The position numbers were made by a program, and so were the translations under genes. Of a stretch of DNA of 64,000 nt, positions 10,746 through 22,442 are shown piece by piece (the first letter of the stretch is position 1; each line of letters begins with the position of its first letter). Under the pieces are notes generated by a model. That model ran no database searches. It was not told the origin of the DNA and was given only the letters and a program-made list of their open reading frames with translations. The stretch is from Helianthus annuus (lineage: Eukaryota; Streptophyta; Magnoliopsida; Asterales; Asteraceae), in the NCBI RefSeq assembly GCF_002127325.2, contig NC_035433.2, forward strand, positions 17,100,611 to 17,164,610, in the 5' to 3' direction.

Positions 10746-12344
10746 GAGTCGACCGAGTGGACCGAATCCGCAACTGGAACTAGAGCATAACCCTCATCAC
10801 ACAAAGAAAACAGGATTCGAAAAAAATAATCAACAATGTGTAAACCACAAGCTACTCAAAACCGAAGATAAACGAAACTTACCGGAGTCGTGTGTCTGAC
10901 CCGACACCGAACTGGGTCGCGCACCCGAGTCAGAATCGTTGACTGATGACCCAAACCGAGACCCGAACAACCAGAAATCTATCGGACCAGAATGAATCAC
11001 CGGACCGAGACAAGGACCGCCGGTCCGAGTTTCCGACCGCCTGCTGACCACCACCACCGGTCCTCTCCATCACCTCCCTTCGACCCGGTTGTCTGTTGCC
11101 GCTCCGGTGACCGCACCACCACCGAAACCCCTGAAACCGACCCGAACTTCAACCAAATCGAACTCGAGGCCGGTGAACTCGTCGGATAAAGACAGTGTCA
11201 GGCGGTCAATGGTACCGACCGCCGGTTCTTCCTCTCTGCTCGACTTTCTCTCTCTGCTCGGCTCTTTCTCTCTTCGCCGCTCACCACCACCGGACGTGGT
11301 GGTGGTCCGTTTCATTTACCGACACAGGGGGGTGAAACAGGTGGGTGCGATGTGTTGTCTGGCTGTCGTCGGAGAGGTGTGGTTCGCCGGTTAACCGGCC
11401 GGCACCTCTGGCTCCGCCACCGGAGTAGCTGATGAGAACGATGAGAGGAGGAGGGGGGACGGCTGCTTGTTTGAAAGAAAAATTGGGGTTCAACTAAAGT
11501 GTGTTGTGTATTTGAAAAGTTGAATCCTTTCTGTTGTCTGATATATGTAACCGAGAGAGAGACCTTTTCTTTTGTGTGTATGAATATTAATATGCAGACA
11601 AAGATAGAGGTTAGAGAGTTGTGAGATTTTGTTTGGTGTGTGTTTAACGTGAAGGGATATGGGTCAATATATAGAGATCTTGAGATCTTGGATAAATCTT
11701 GTGGAAATCTAATGTGAATCTCACAAGATATTGTAAATATTTTGTATAGATTTGAAAGGATTTTGCAGAGATTTTTGGTAAGATTCACAAGAAAAATCTT
11801 GTAGTAAAGATGTAATATATTACGTGCAGGTGTAGGCTTGTGGGTTTTGGTCTTGGGCCCAAGGCCTAAAAGCCCATCTCATGCGTAAGTGGCCCGTAAT
11901 TCCTACGAGACCCGATATTGCAAACCAACTCCATAATTTTCGAAAGAATAAACTTTTTAAAATTAGAAGGCGTATAATAGTGGTGTTTGTCGTGTGACAC
12001 GTTCGTTATCGATTACGATAATAATCGCGAAAAGTTACATCGTTGCCGTCTTTAATCCGTTTTGCGAGCTGGTTTCAACTACGGTTGCTGAAATTTAATT
12101 ATGAAGTTAAAATATATCGTAAAAATTTAATACTTGTCGGTATTTTGTACCGTATCAGTTCGTTGTCGCGTAATATCCAGCAGATCCTTCCGTAAACCAC
12201 CGTTCACGCACTGTATAGTCGAATGAACCTTCCTGGGCACTCCAAGGGCCTAATTAAGTTAATTTGCGCTGTAAACACTTTTTATTGTCGCGTTAATCAC
12301 CTGTTAATCGCGTAATTTAGAGCCATAAATCGCCGGTTGTCACA

Positions 12345-14264
12345 TTCTCCCCCTGTTACAAGAATTTCGTCCTCGAAATTTTGACTATGTTATCTCCTCA
12401 GAATTGTGTTGTTCGCAGGTAAGTCCGAATAGGAATCCCAACGGTTTAAAAGAAGTGTGTTTCAAAAATTGATGTAAAAAGAAACAAGACGTATAGGTAC
12501 AGTCACTAATGTGACTAAGTTAACAGGGATCCAACAATGAACAGGAACTTCGACCAATCGAATTCCATATGAACGTTCACAACAAGTAAATGAGTTCTAA
12601 AAGCAATAACATCCACTGGATGGACTCAGAATCAACAAGTTCAAGAGTAATAGTTTGCATGAAACGCTCGATCGTGATCAGCACAAGCTGCAAGTTACAC
12701 CGACACCACAAGGCGTCGTAGTGATTAGAAATAATTCAATAGTAGTGGTGATCAAACAAGTATCACCTGTCTTTGAAGTCAAATGAAAGCGCGATAATAA
12801 ATCATGGCGGATTTAATCTAATTAAATAATTAAATCCGTGCATGAGATTAGCGCAAGCTTCAATTTAGTGAAACGCCACCACAAGGTGTCGAAGTTAACA
12901 AACGACTTAATGGAGTCGTAGACCAAACAAATCTACTACGACTCAGAACAATGAAACACTTTAAAACGAATTTGAATATGATGTGTTCAATACATCATAC
13001 GGTGCCTTGAATTGAATAGGCGTAATGAAAAGGCTTAAACAATGGAATTTGATTTTGGCGCAAGCCGACAATAAATACATGTATCGACAAGAAAACTTTC
13101 GGCATGGTCACAACGAAAACCATGTATATAACTTGAAAAGAAAGGGATTTCAAGAAAATGTGTTGACCTGATAACGAAGAAGCCAACAATTACAATAATT
13201 CAGGTCATTCGAATCATAAATCAATAACTAGATTTAGCGAAACAATACTTGAACTTTGATAAAACGCTTACTCGAAACGAAACCACATGCGCAACAAACG
13301 ATGCATGCGTAACATATAAATTTTCAAGAAATGAAGCAAATGAGTGCTCGCTAAAATGATAGAAATGATCATGACACAATGACCATTAAGAGGAGTAGAG
13401 ATACGAAAATCTACTCAGTAAGTGTGAAAGTTGAAATTTCAATAAAAGAAATTTGAGGACTTTACCTGGGGTTTCGTGTGACGATTAATTGTTAGGTGAC
13501 ATTACCATGGAATGTCGAACATATCGTATTCGTCGTTAGTAAAATAGGGGGAATACGAAGGCATGCGTCTTCTCTCGAACATGACTCGTGTCGTTTGCAG
13601 GACCGCGTGCCAAACCGCCGCTTCCTGACCGATAGTTCTCCTGCTGACAGGAATCTAGCGTCGTCGTTGAATTGCGCCATCGTTTCTTCTCAAAGGCCTC
13701 GCCTTGATTGTCGTATGCGTCGTACTTCAACCTCTGTTGATGTATAGCTTAAGTTTCACGTATACCTGTGCACTAGTGTTTCGTTTCGCGTAGAATGTGA
13801 TGTACTCCGACATCTGTTGACATAAGATTTGAGTTCCATGTATCCTCGTGCACTAGCGTCTGTTATGCGTAGGCTGCCTGCTCGGGAAGTTAAAATATCA
13901 TAGACATCATGGATAATAGTGTGTGCCCGAGTTAATAATCGCGGTTCCTACGTGATGGCCTTTAATGAACTTCAACATAAGTTTCCGAAGGTCTTAAATG
14001 CATGTTTCCTAAACTCTCAGAGTTTTGCTTACTGTATGTAATCGTTACGTGTACCGTGTGTAAAACACCACAATAGCGTATGTTTGAAAACAAAATTTTG
14101 TCTGTTTGTTTTTCGGCAACGGTTGGAGACCATATTCGAGTACTAGGCGTTCTGTATGCATTCAACGTCTTAATGATCTAAGTCCCCATGGGGAAAGGTG
14201 AGGTTAGAGCCTAGGTATCACGACAGAACCTAATTCGCTGTAACCTATAGCTCTGATACCAATC
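12345..14264 (-). other. LARD internal region: no coding sequence
   Basis: The 1.9-kb region begins (plus strand) with a C-rich stretch, the complement of the polypurine tract, at about 12345-12354. Next comes an inverted repeat AATTTCG-TCCT-CGAAATT at 12363-12380. The region ends with the primer site beside the right LTR. The longest frames are under 85 codons and resemble no retroelement protein. Confidence 0.75.
14250..14261 (-). promoter_or_regulatory. LARD primer-binding site (initiator Met tRNA)
   Basis: On the minus strand the site reads TGGTATCAGAGC, the complement of the 3' end of plant initiator-Met tRNA. It lies 3 bp inside the 5' LTR and fixes the direction of the element as minus. 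Confidence 0.85.
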
Positions 14265-17200
14265 TGTCACACCCCGAAAGTATCAGAGCATTGGCGTGAC
14301 TGGACCGGTATCTTCATTGCACAGCGGAAGCAAATAATTTAGATCTTTTAGAAATTGAACGGCCACTAAGTACTCAACTCTTCATGATTCTCCTATTCCA
14401 ACCATGCCTTGTCTTAGAAATGCAACCTGAGAAAGAAACATGCGAAAAATCAACATAAAGTTGAGCGAGTTCATAGTTTGTTTGTAAAAGATTTGAAATA
14501 AATCTTTTGAGTTGTGAAAGATTTGAAATAAATCTTTGGAATAACCGGTTTTTGAAATAGTATTGAGAAAACGAATCAAAAATCATTTTCTTGCCCAGTT
14601 ATATGAAGACTTTGCATTTGTAACGATCTATGATCGTAAAACCATGTATTTGTAAAGTATGTATAACCGTCAATGCCCACCCTGACTTTGACTCTATGCC
14701 CGTATAATCCTATACTTTGAATTTGTATAAAACATGGTTTTCATTTTGTATAAATCAAGCGTTTTGTTAGTGTGTATGATAAAAATCCCTGGTATGTAGC
14801 AAATAAGGAAATAAAGAGATCACCAATGGTTTGCAAGGCCATTGATATGTGTGATGTGCAGTAGGAAGACTCAAACCTAGCGGATTTTGCGTTGGGCACA
14901 AAGTCACCCCGAGGTCCGTTCTGCTGGGCCTGGGGCTGGGCTCGCTACACCCAGATAGATCTACCGCTACTGTCCCTCGGTCCTACAATGAGGATTAATG
15001 GCCTCAAGTTGCGCCTACCCACTCACATGATCTAAGTAGTAACCCTCCTTACGCTAACCATACCATGTAAAAAGTATCCGTAATTACTGTAACATATATT
15101 CCACCCTAGCCACCCTGGCTAAACCTCCCCAGCCACCCTGACTGAACCTCCCCAGCCACCCTGGCTGAACCTCCCCAGCCACTAAGCCTGACTCCCTAGT
15201 TATGAAATATCATTCACATTTCGAAAATACGCATTTGTTTTGTAAAAACCGGTATGTTTAGTATAAACCTTTCGTAACCATTTGAGTTCCTCGAAATCCA
15301 TTCGTGATATGATTTAGAAATACGAGTTTTGCATTTGTTCAAAACTTTGTATGTCCTTGCAAAACGTGCTTGTCTAAAAATATACAGTCTTTGTTTGTCG
15401 AAAACTTTGTATGTCTTGAAAAACGTGCATGTCTTTCCACCCCGAAAACATTTACAAAAATGTAAAACAGTAAAAAGTGGGGGTTATGAACTCGCCTGAA
15501 TATTCCTTGCGCAAAGCTAGCTAATTACGACTTCGATGATGTCGTTTCCAAGACTTGACTTGCTAGCGTGCATTCTACAATATTCCTAACACGGAATACC
15601 TAATAAGTTTCTAAATAAACGCAGTATCTAAACTACGTGTCATCGAGCTCTACCGAATCGTTAATCGAACGATTCGATGGTAAGTTATTGACTTAACGGA
15701 AATGAGTAAGTTATACTCGTTTAGTTTCGCTTAATGTCGTACGTAATCAATAAGTCTCGAAAAGACTTGATTCTCGAGAGATTTAAAAACAAATAAATAT
15801 TTATATAAAAATATAAATATGTTGTTGTAATTGCGTTAGCCGTCTCGAGAAGTCGTATGTGTATAAAAGAATATTTATACGAAAATAGTATATGACAAGC
15901 TCGTATTATCTATCGCGTTTGATATATGAAGTAAATATATAAACTATATTTACTTTGTAAAACGAATAAGCGTCGTTTGAACTTTGAAATAAGCAAATAA
16001 ATTATATTTATCCTCAGAAAAGAAGTCGTATTGCTCGATTGTTAAAATAAATATACAATATATTTATTTTTATGAAAAGGGTCGTGTTGTTTGCCGTTTG
16101 AAGTAAATACATCAACTATATTTATGTTATAAGACGAAATCATGTCGTTTGATATTTGGAATAAATATAAACTATATTTATTTTCGTGAAACGGCTTCGT
16201 ATTGTTCGATGTTTGAGATAAGTATATTTATTTTTATAAAACGTTTTCGTGTTATACGAAAGTTTGAAATAAATGTAAACTACATTTATTTTTTATAAAA
16301 TAGTTGTCGTAAAAAATTCCGAATCGTCGCTTTCGTGATGTGGTGAAATGTCGTTGAAAGTAATATATACCTGTATTTTGTTTTATAAAAAACCATTTGT
16401 AGTCGATCGGTTCTGCTTCATTTTATAATAGAACGTAATTATTTTTCGAATTTTCTCGAAAAACGGGCAGAGTTTCCTCTGTTTTTGGACGGCCCCGACA
16501 ACCCAAGTTGTCGTTATTTTTCAAATTTCAATCACTATTCAATCAATAAAATATAAATTTTCGTAAAATTGCCAAAGTATAGACTAAACACTAAACCGTT
16601 CGTGTGAGCTCGATTTCACATATGTAATAAAAATAATGTATTTGCCGTTAAAACTTTACCAAGTCTCTCACATTGTGACGTTATGCCGAACATGTTGACT
16701 GAGTTAACCGGGTCAACCGGGTTGACCCGCTGAGTCGACTCGCCGCGTTGACTCGGTTGACCGAGTTTGACCGGGTTGACCCGAGCCGTGCTAAAACTGG
16801 ATCTGATCGCGTTGACCGAGCCGTTGAACGCTTGACCTGCTGTTGACTTTGTTTGACTGAACTCGAACCGAGTTGATTGATTATTGACCGAGTCGACCGA
16901 GTGGACCGAATCCGCAACTGGAACTAGAGCATAACCCTCATCACACAAAGAAAACAGGATTCGAAAAAACATAATCAACACTGTGTAAACCACAAGCTAC
17001 TCAAAACCGAAGATAAACGAAACTTACCGGAGTCGTGTGTCTGACCCGACACCGAACTGGGTCGCGCACCCGAGTCAGAATCGTTGACTGATGACCCAAA
17101 CCGAGACCCGAACAACCAGAAATCTGCCAGACCAGAATGAATCACCGGACCGAGACAAGGACCGCCGGTCCGAGTTTCCGACCGCCTGCTGACCACCACC

Positions 17201-17693
17201 ACCGGTCCTCTCCATCACCTCCCTTCGACCCGGTTGTCTGTTGCCGCTCCGGTGACCGCACCACCACCGAAACCCCTGAAACCGACCCGAACTTCAACCA
17301 AATCGAACTCGAGGCCGGTGAACTCGCCGGATAAAGGCAGTGTCCGGCGGTCAATGGTACCGATCGCCGGTTCTTCCTCTCTGCTCGACTTTCTCTCTCT
17401 GCTCGGCTCTCTCTCTCTTCGCCGCTCACCATGGACGTGGTGGTGGTCCGTTTCATTTACCGACGCAGGGGGGGTGAAACAGGTGGGTGCGATGTGTTGT
17501 CTGGCTGTCGTCGGAGAGTTGTGGTTCGCCGGTTAATCGGCCGACACCTCCGGCTCCGCCACCGGAGTAGCTGATGAGAACGATGAGAGGATGAGGGGGG
17601 TCGGCTGCTTGTTTGAAAGAAAAATTGGGGTTCAACTAAAGTGTGTTGTGTATTTGAAAAGTTGAATCCTTTCTGTTGTCTGATATATGTAAC
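14265..17693 (-). repeat. LARD right LTR (5' LTR), first part
   Basis: This part is colinear with 8132 to about 11550 of the left LTR with few differences, including a small insertion near 15657 and scattered substitutions. It keeps GCGGAAGC (14324-14331), the hairpin minisatellite and the TTGACY cluster (16695-16889). It ends at the GTAAC target duplication (17689-17693) of the nested element. Confidence 0.85.
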
Positions 17694-18139
17694 TGTCACA
17701 CCCCCAAAATCCACATGCGGAGTACCACCGCTTGGGAGCGTGACTGACCAGTGACAAGCCACCAATCATATAGAACAATATATATAGTAAAAGTAATTGA
17801 CGTTAAACCAAACCAAATCCATATGAAAGGTGTTCCAAATCATAAGTAAGTTATCTCTATTTAGCGGAAGCGTATAAATAAAACCCATCATAATAAAGTA
17901 TCAAATGTCATAAGTGTTTAACAAGACAAACACGATCCAAGCCCACAACGACCAGCTCCTCCCTGTGCAAGCTCCACGTATCTAACGACCTGCAAGGCAT
18001 GTAACAGAGGATCAACAACTAGTTGAGCGAGTTCACAGAAAGTAAATGCGTAATAGTAAATTCGTATGTAACATGTGGCTCTACTGGGCCGATAGTACGT
18101 TCTATTGGTGGGGACTTCCATTGTTGTATATCCACTAGA

Positions 18140-18402
18140 CTATTCGTAACCATAGGTGTTCTACACATCCCGAGAACAGTAATACGTACAAGTTTACGTA
18201 GGTTTTATGTAAGTATCCTTCACAACCGAGGATAGGGGTACGCGGGGGTTTACGTAGGTTTTACGTAAGTGCCTGACACAACCGAGGCAGTAGTAAGTAT
18301 AAGTTCACGTAGGTTTTACGTGAGTATCCTTCACAACCGAGGATAGCAAGTAGCATAAGTATACGTAGGTTTTACGTATGTGTCCTGCACAACCGAGGAC
18401 GA
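18140..18402 (-). repeat. Tandem array of paired hairpins in LTR
   Basis: Four units of 50-60 bp, plus a degenerate fifth at the left end, each carry two inverted repeats. The first has stems TTACGT/ACGTAA, TCACGT/ACGTGA or ATACGT/ACGTAT around a constant AGGTTTT loop. The second has stems TGTTCT/AGAACA, TATCCT/AGGATA, TGCCT/AGGCA or GTCCT/AGGAC around a mostly constant ACAACCG loop. The stems change in pairs while the loops stay the same. The right LTR copy is at about 25334-25579. Confidence 0.75.
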
Positions 18403-18909
18403 TGGTATGGTAGTCTAGTAACAATGTATGCCTGAAATCTATTCAACCTTATTCCTTCAATCCCATTCCCAAACCCTGGGAATCCCATGCCTTAGTAAGG
18501 GTGTGAACTCACCTTGGTTTGCTCGGTATGTTATTGCTTCAAGGGTTAATTAGTGTTTAAGTCCGTTACTCACGACCTAAGGTATATTGCACATAAAATC
18601 CAAGATAAGTGTTGACGTTCAGTTAGGGTTTACAGGTTCTTGATGTTTCAAACAGCAACTTACAGAATCATATCACACAGTAGCATGCAGTTATTGTATC
18701 ATACAGTATACAGATAGTAAACTCAGATAATAATAGATCATACTAAGCATCATTGCAAAGAAATTCGGATTATTAGCATGCAATCCAGGTGACACCTAAT
18801 AAAATCCGACTATTCATTACATCGCAAGGTTGGGCCGTATGTTATATCACAGAAGTCAGACTAGGTAACATGACAAGAAACTTGAACTAAGCATACATTA
18901 CTTGAAAAT

Positions 18910-19415
18910 TCGGACAAGGGCATAACAAACAAGCAACATATGTCGGAATTATATAACAAACAACAGTCTGACATGTATGTATATTCAAAAGTCGCACAAC
19001 ACTTAAACAAGCAGATACTCGGACAAGATCACATCACAAAGCTCGGACTCCTTTTATATTTATAAAAGTCGGATATCACATAATGCCTACAAAACTCGGA
19101 CCCTTTGTGTATGTATATAAAGATCGGACATGATCATGCAATTTAAACTCGGCCAAGGGTAAAGTTCGGACAAGGGCTTCTCCTTCAAAAGTCGGACATG
19201 GGGGGGTGGGGGTTAAAACTCGGACCCAAGTCCACCCACTAAAGAAATTCGGACCATCATGAACAAGCAAAGCTCGGACCACATTCACATGTTAAAGTCA
19301 GACTATCTAACACAAGTTTAAAAGTCGAACAGCCCTTGAAATCTTGTAAAAGTCGGACTCATGTGCATATGTTACAAAAGCTCGGACATGATACATTATA
19401 TCACAAAGGTCGGAC
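18910..19415 (-). repeat. Dispersed TCGGAC motif array in LTR
   Basis: Thirteen exact TCGGAC hexamers occur in about 505 bp, usually preceded by AAAG, AAAC or AAT and spaced roughly 25-110 bp apart. Several near matches (TCGGAT, TCGGAA, TCGGCC, TCGAAC) lie between them. All point the same way. The spacers are not repeats of each other, so this is motif enrichment and not a simple satellite. The right LTR has the same array at about 25869-26374. Confidence 0.65.
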
Positions 19416-20361
19416 ATGCTTTCCATCATCAACAGTTACAACCAGAAACCCTATGCATAACAATTCATCAACATGTGCGACCCACTCATATGCAAACAAT
19501 CAACATACATCATCAAGTCACTATTGCATGTGAGGTAACAGCTAGGGTTTGTCGGCCATTAGCTTGAGTGGTCAAATCAAATAAGAGGTCCAATTACATT
19601 TTATCACCTACAATTGTGTGGTGCAACTGAATATATATATACATATGGCACAATGGCCGACCACCCAAATAAATTCCTATTCAATTGGCTGCACTTTCTG
19701 TACAAATCACATGCATTCAATTCCCAAAACAATAGGCAATAATTAGATTCTACCAAGTCACAGAGCATTCACAAATCGTAATCTAATCAACACTATGTAA
19801 TCGAGGTCATCATGTTATGTCTTTTTAATATATTCACATACACTTTTGTTAATCCAAATCGCATATGATAATATCCTTAACCATGAACTAAGAATTACGA
19901 TACATAAATCCACTCACCTAGAGCTTGACTAGACAAGATGTTCGTTGAATGGGAGGTTGAGCCGTTGGGGAAGGGGGTGTCCACAGCCGTCGCCAAAACA
20001 AGTGAGAGAATTAGGGTTTGTCTTACATAACAAGAGTTTGCATATATAATTAAGGATCTGGGCCGCAGACTAACTGGGCCGAGACCCTGACTGGCGAAAC
20101 AAGACTCCGACGAAACGCCAAGGGTTTTGTCGAGTACGGTTATAGCGAACTTCTAAGTTTCGTCGAGTGCGTATAAGGTTGCACAGGTTGTGTTATAACT
20201 TTGACACATATATGAATTTTGACAATTAAACCAAACAATTAAACAGTCTAGTAATCAATCCATTAGCAAGGGTGCATGTATTACGACGCCACGGATTGTG
20301 AAAACACAGCTATGAAACAAGTAACGTGTCTAGCGAGGACCTGGAAACTTGGGTTGTCACA

Positions 20362-20500
20362 TTATCCCCAACTTGAAAGAAATTTCGTCCCGAAATTTAG
20401 CATGCGGTTACTGGGGAAGCTAGTTAAGTTGCATCGTTTACTGGTTTTCCTGGGGTGTCACATCCTCCCCCCGTTAATTTGGAATTTCGTCCCGAAATTC
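20362..20500 (-). promoter_or_regulatory. Two tandem PPT plus hairpin modules beside the 3' LTR
   Basis: Directly inside the LTR a C-rich tract (the complement of a polypurine tract) is followed by AAATTTCG-TCC-CGAAATTT (20380-20398). About 95 bp further in, the same order recurs: GTGTCACA (20455-20462), TCCTCCCCCC (20463-20472) and GAATTTCG-TCC-CGAAATTC (20482-20500). The inner module looks like an older LTR/PPT junction retained inside the element. Confidence 0.6.
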
Positions 20501-20544
20501 TGTAGTAGCTTCAGCCTCAGTAGTGGTTGCACGGTTTTCGAATA

Positions 20545-21796
20545 ACTAGGGATACTTGAGTTTCATTTGGTCTTCGCGTTCCTAGGTGAACTCTGGGCCA
20601 TGACGGGAGTTCCAACGAACTCGTACAAGAGGTATTCTAGTGTTCTTGAGGACCTTGACATCCCGGTCTGTGATTTCAACTGGTTCCTCGACGAACTGCA
20701 ACCGCTCGTCGATAGTGAGTTCCTTAAAAGGAACTACGGGGGTCTCATCTGACAGGCACTTCTTCAGATTCGACACGTGAAAGACGTTGTGAACTGCCCC
20801 GAGTTCAGCTGGTAGGTTCAGTCTATAGGCTACTTTGCCTATTCTTTCTATGATCTCGAACGGTCCAACATACCGTGGATTAAGTTTGCCTCGTTTACCA
20901 AAACGAACCACACCCTCCCGGGGTGAGACTTTGAGTAGCACTCGATCCCCAACTTGGAACTTGAGCGGTTTCCTGCGCTTATCAGCGTAGCTTTTCTGGC
21001 GATCACGAGCTGCCGCCATGCGTTGTCGTATCTGTGCAATTCGTTCAGTAGCGTCAACTACCATTTCTGGACCTGTAATCTGACTATCCCCCACCTCTGC
21101 CCAACAGAGAGGTGACCGGCATTTACGTCCGTACAATGCCTCGAATGGAGCGGCTTGTATGCTGGTGTGGTAACTGTTATTGTATGAAAACTCCACTAAA
21201 GGGAGATGCTTTTCCCAGCTGTTACCGAAATCGATAACACATGCCCGAAGCATGTCTTCTAGAGTTTGAATCGTGTGCTCAGACTGCCCATCCGTCTGAG
21301 GGTGATAAGCTGTGCTCATGTCTAAACGAGAGCCAAAAGCTTTGTGCATTGCTTGCCATAGTTCTGAAGTGAATCGCGCATCCCGATCCGAAATAATAGA
21401 GGTGGGCACCACGTGCCTCGAAACAACTTCTTTCAAGTAAACGTCCGCTAAGGTAGAGAACTTATCTGTTTCCTTGATAGCCAAGAAATGAGCAGACTTT
21501 GTGAGTCGATCAACGATCACCCATATAGTATCATTCCCGCGCTGGGGTCTAGGCAGGCCAGTGACAAAATCCATGGAAATTTCTTCCCATTTCTATTGTG
21601 GTATCCTGGGTTGCTGAAGTAGGCCTGAGGGTTTCTGGTACTCTGTCTTGACTCTCGCACAAGTCAAACATTTGCCGACGTAAGTTGCAATGTGGGCCTT
21701 CATGCTAGGCCACCAATATGTTGTTCTGATGTCGTGGTACATTTTATCCGACCCTGGATGTACCGAGTACCAAGACTTATGAGCTTCATCCATCAC
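20545..21796 (-). pseudogene. Gypsy integrase remnant with C-terminal tail
   Basis: The zinc-binding part ([10 protein letters not shown] ... KCLTCARVK, 21593-21796) ends in a TAG just before KWEEISMDF. The catalytic core follows in the same frame at 20582-21574, with [20 protein letters not shown] and the [11 protein letters not shown] glutamate, so the D, D and E residues remain. The C-terminal stretch [14 protein letters not shown] ends at a TAG where the intact relative at 34780-38076 has Trp; the frame resumes with ERED and meets a second TAG. The tail resembles the chromodomain-type end of Tekay/del elements. The gene is broken by point stops and not by rearrangement. Confidence 0.8.
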
Positions 21797-21814
21797 AAGT
21801 TCCCGTAAACTGCC

Positions 21815-22417
21815 CTATAGCGGGACCCAAATACGTCCTGTTACATAGAAGGCGCCGTCTTCCCTCTGTTCTAATCGTTGCCTTGAGCCGCGTAAGGCTT
21901 CAGCCCTGACGTTTTCTGGTTTCAATGCTTCCACCTGAGCATCTCGTATTTGTGCAGGAAGATCAGACTGAATAGTGAGCTGCAAAGCTCGTACACGCCT
22001 AGGTAGAGTATCCTTTCGACTGAGAGCGTCAGCCACAACATTGGCCTTGCCTGGATGGTACTTGATGGCGCATTCGTAATCATTAAGTAACTCGACCCAT
22101 CGTCGTTGACACATGTTCAATTCCTTTTGCTTAAGGATATGCTCGAGACTCCTGTGATCGGTGTAAATAGTGCACTTGGTACCGTACAGGAAGTGTCGCC
22201 ATATCTTGAGTGCAAAAACAACAGCTCCCAGCTCCAAATCGTGCGTCGTGTAATTCCGTTCGTGAACCTTAAGTTGGCGCGAAGCGTAAGCAATGACTTT
22301 ATCTCGCTGCATCAATACACAACCAAGCCCCTGTATCGATGCGTCACAATAGACCACAAAATCATCCGTGCCCTCTGGCAAGGATAGAATAGGTGCGCTG
22401 CATAGTCTATGCTTCAA
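21815..22417 (-). pseudogene. Gypsy RNase H remnant
   Basis: The frame carries the retroelement RNase H signature: [15 protein letters not shown], the [17 protein letters not shown] glutamate, the [11 protein letters not shown] aspartate and [10 protein letters not shown]. All four expected acidic positions are visible. It is separated from the RT frame by a frameshift near 22430 and stops after GRIWVPL, before the integrase zinc domain. This is a middle segment of a gypsy pol polyprotein. Confidence 0.8.
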
Positions 22418-22442
22418 GTACTGAAAAGCAGTTTCTTATGTA

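Larger units (their letters stand above)
8132..12344 (-). repeat. LARD left LTR (3' LTR), complete
   Basis: This 4213-bp LTR runs from TGTCACACCCC to GGTTGTCACA on the plus strand. A GCGGAAGC motif lies at 8191-8198, a 23-bp hairpin minisatellite at 8974-9060, a TTGACY cluster at 10551-10745, and a minus-strand TATA-like box at 11667-11673. The 8650-8980 block resembles part of the LTR at 31402-34744. The GC-rich part at 10990-11450 holds overlapping ORFs on both strands that are not kept in frame between copies, so no gene is called. Confidence 0.85.
17694..20361 (-). repeat. Nested gypsy element left LTR (3' LTR)
   Basis: A 2668-bp LTR from TGTCACACCCCC to GGGTTGTCACA. It contains GCGGAAGC (17864-17871), a paired-hairpin repeat array (18140-18402) and a TCGGAC motif array (18910-19415). 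It is longer than its partner because the partner lacks about 219 bp corresponding to 18480-18720. Confidence 0.9.

Noticed and set aside
10992..11493. Overlapping ORFs on both strands in the GC-rich part of the LARD LTR
   Set aside because: Frames and stops differ between the two LTR copies, and the proteins are low-complexity. This is a composition effect.
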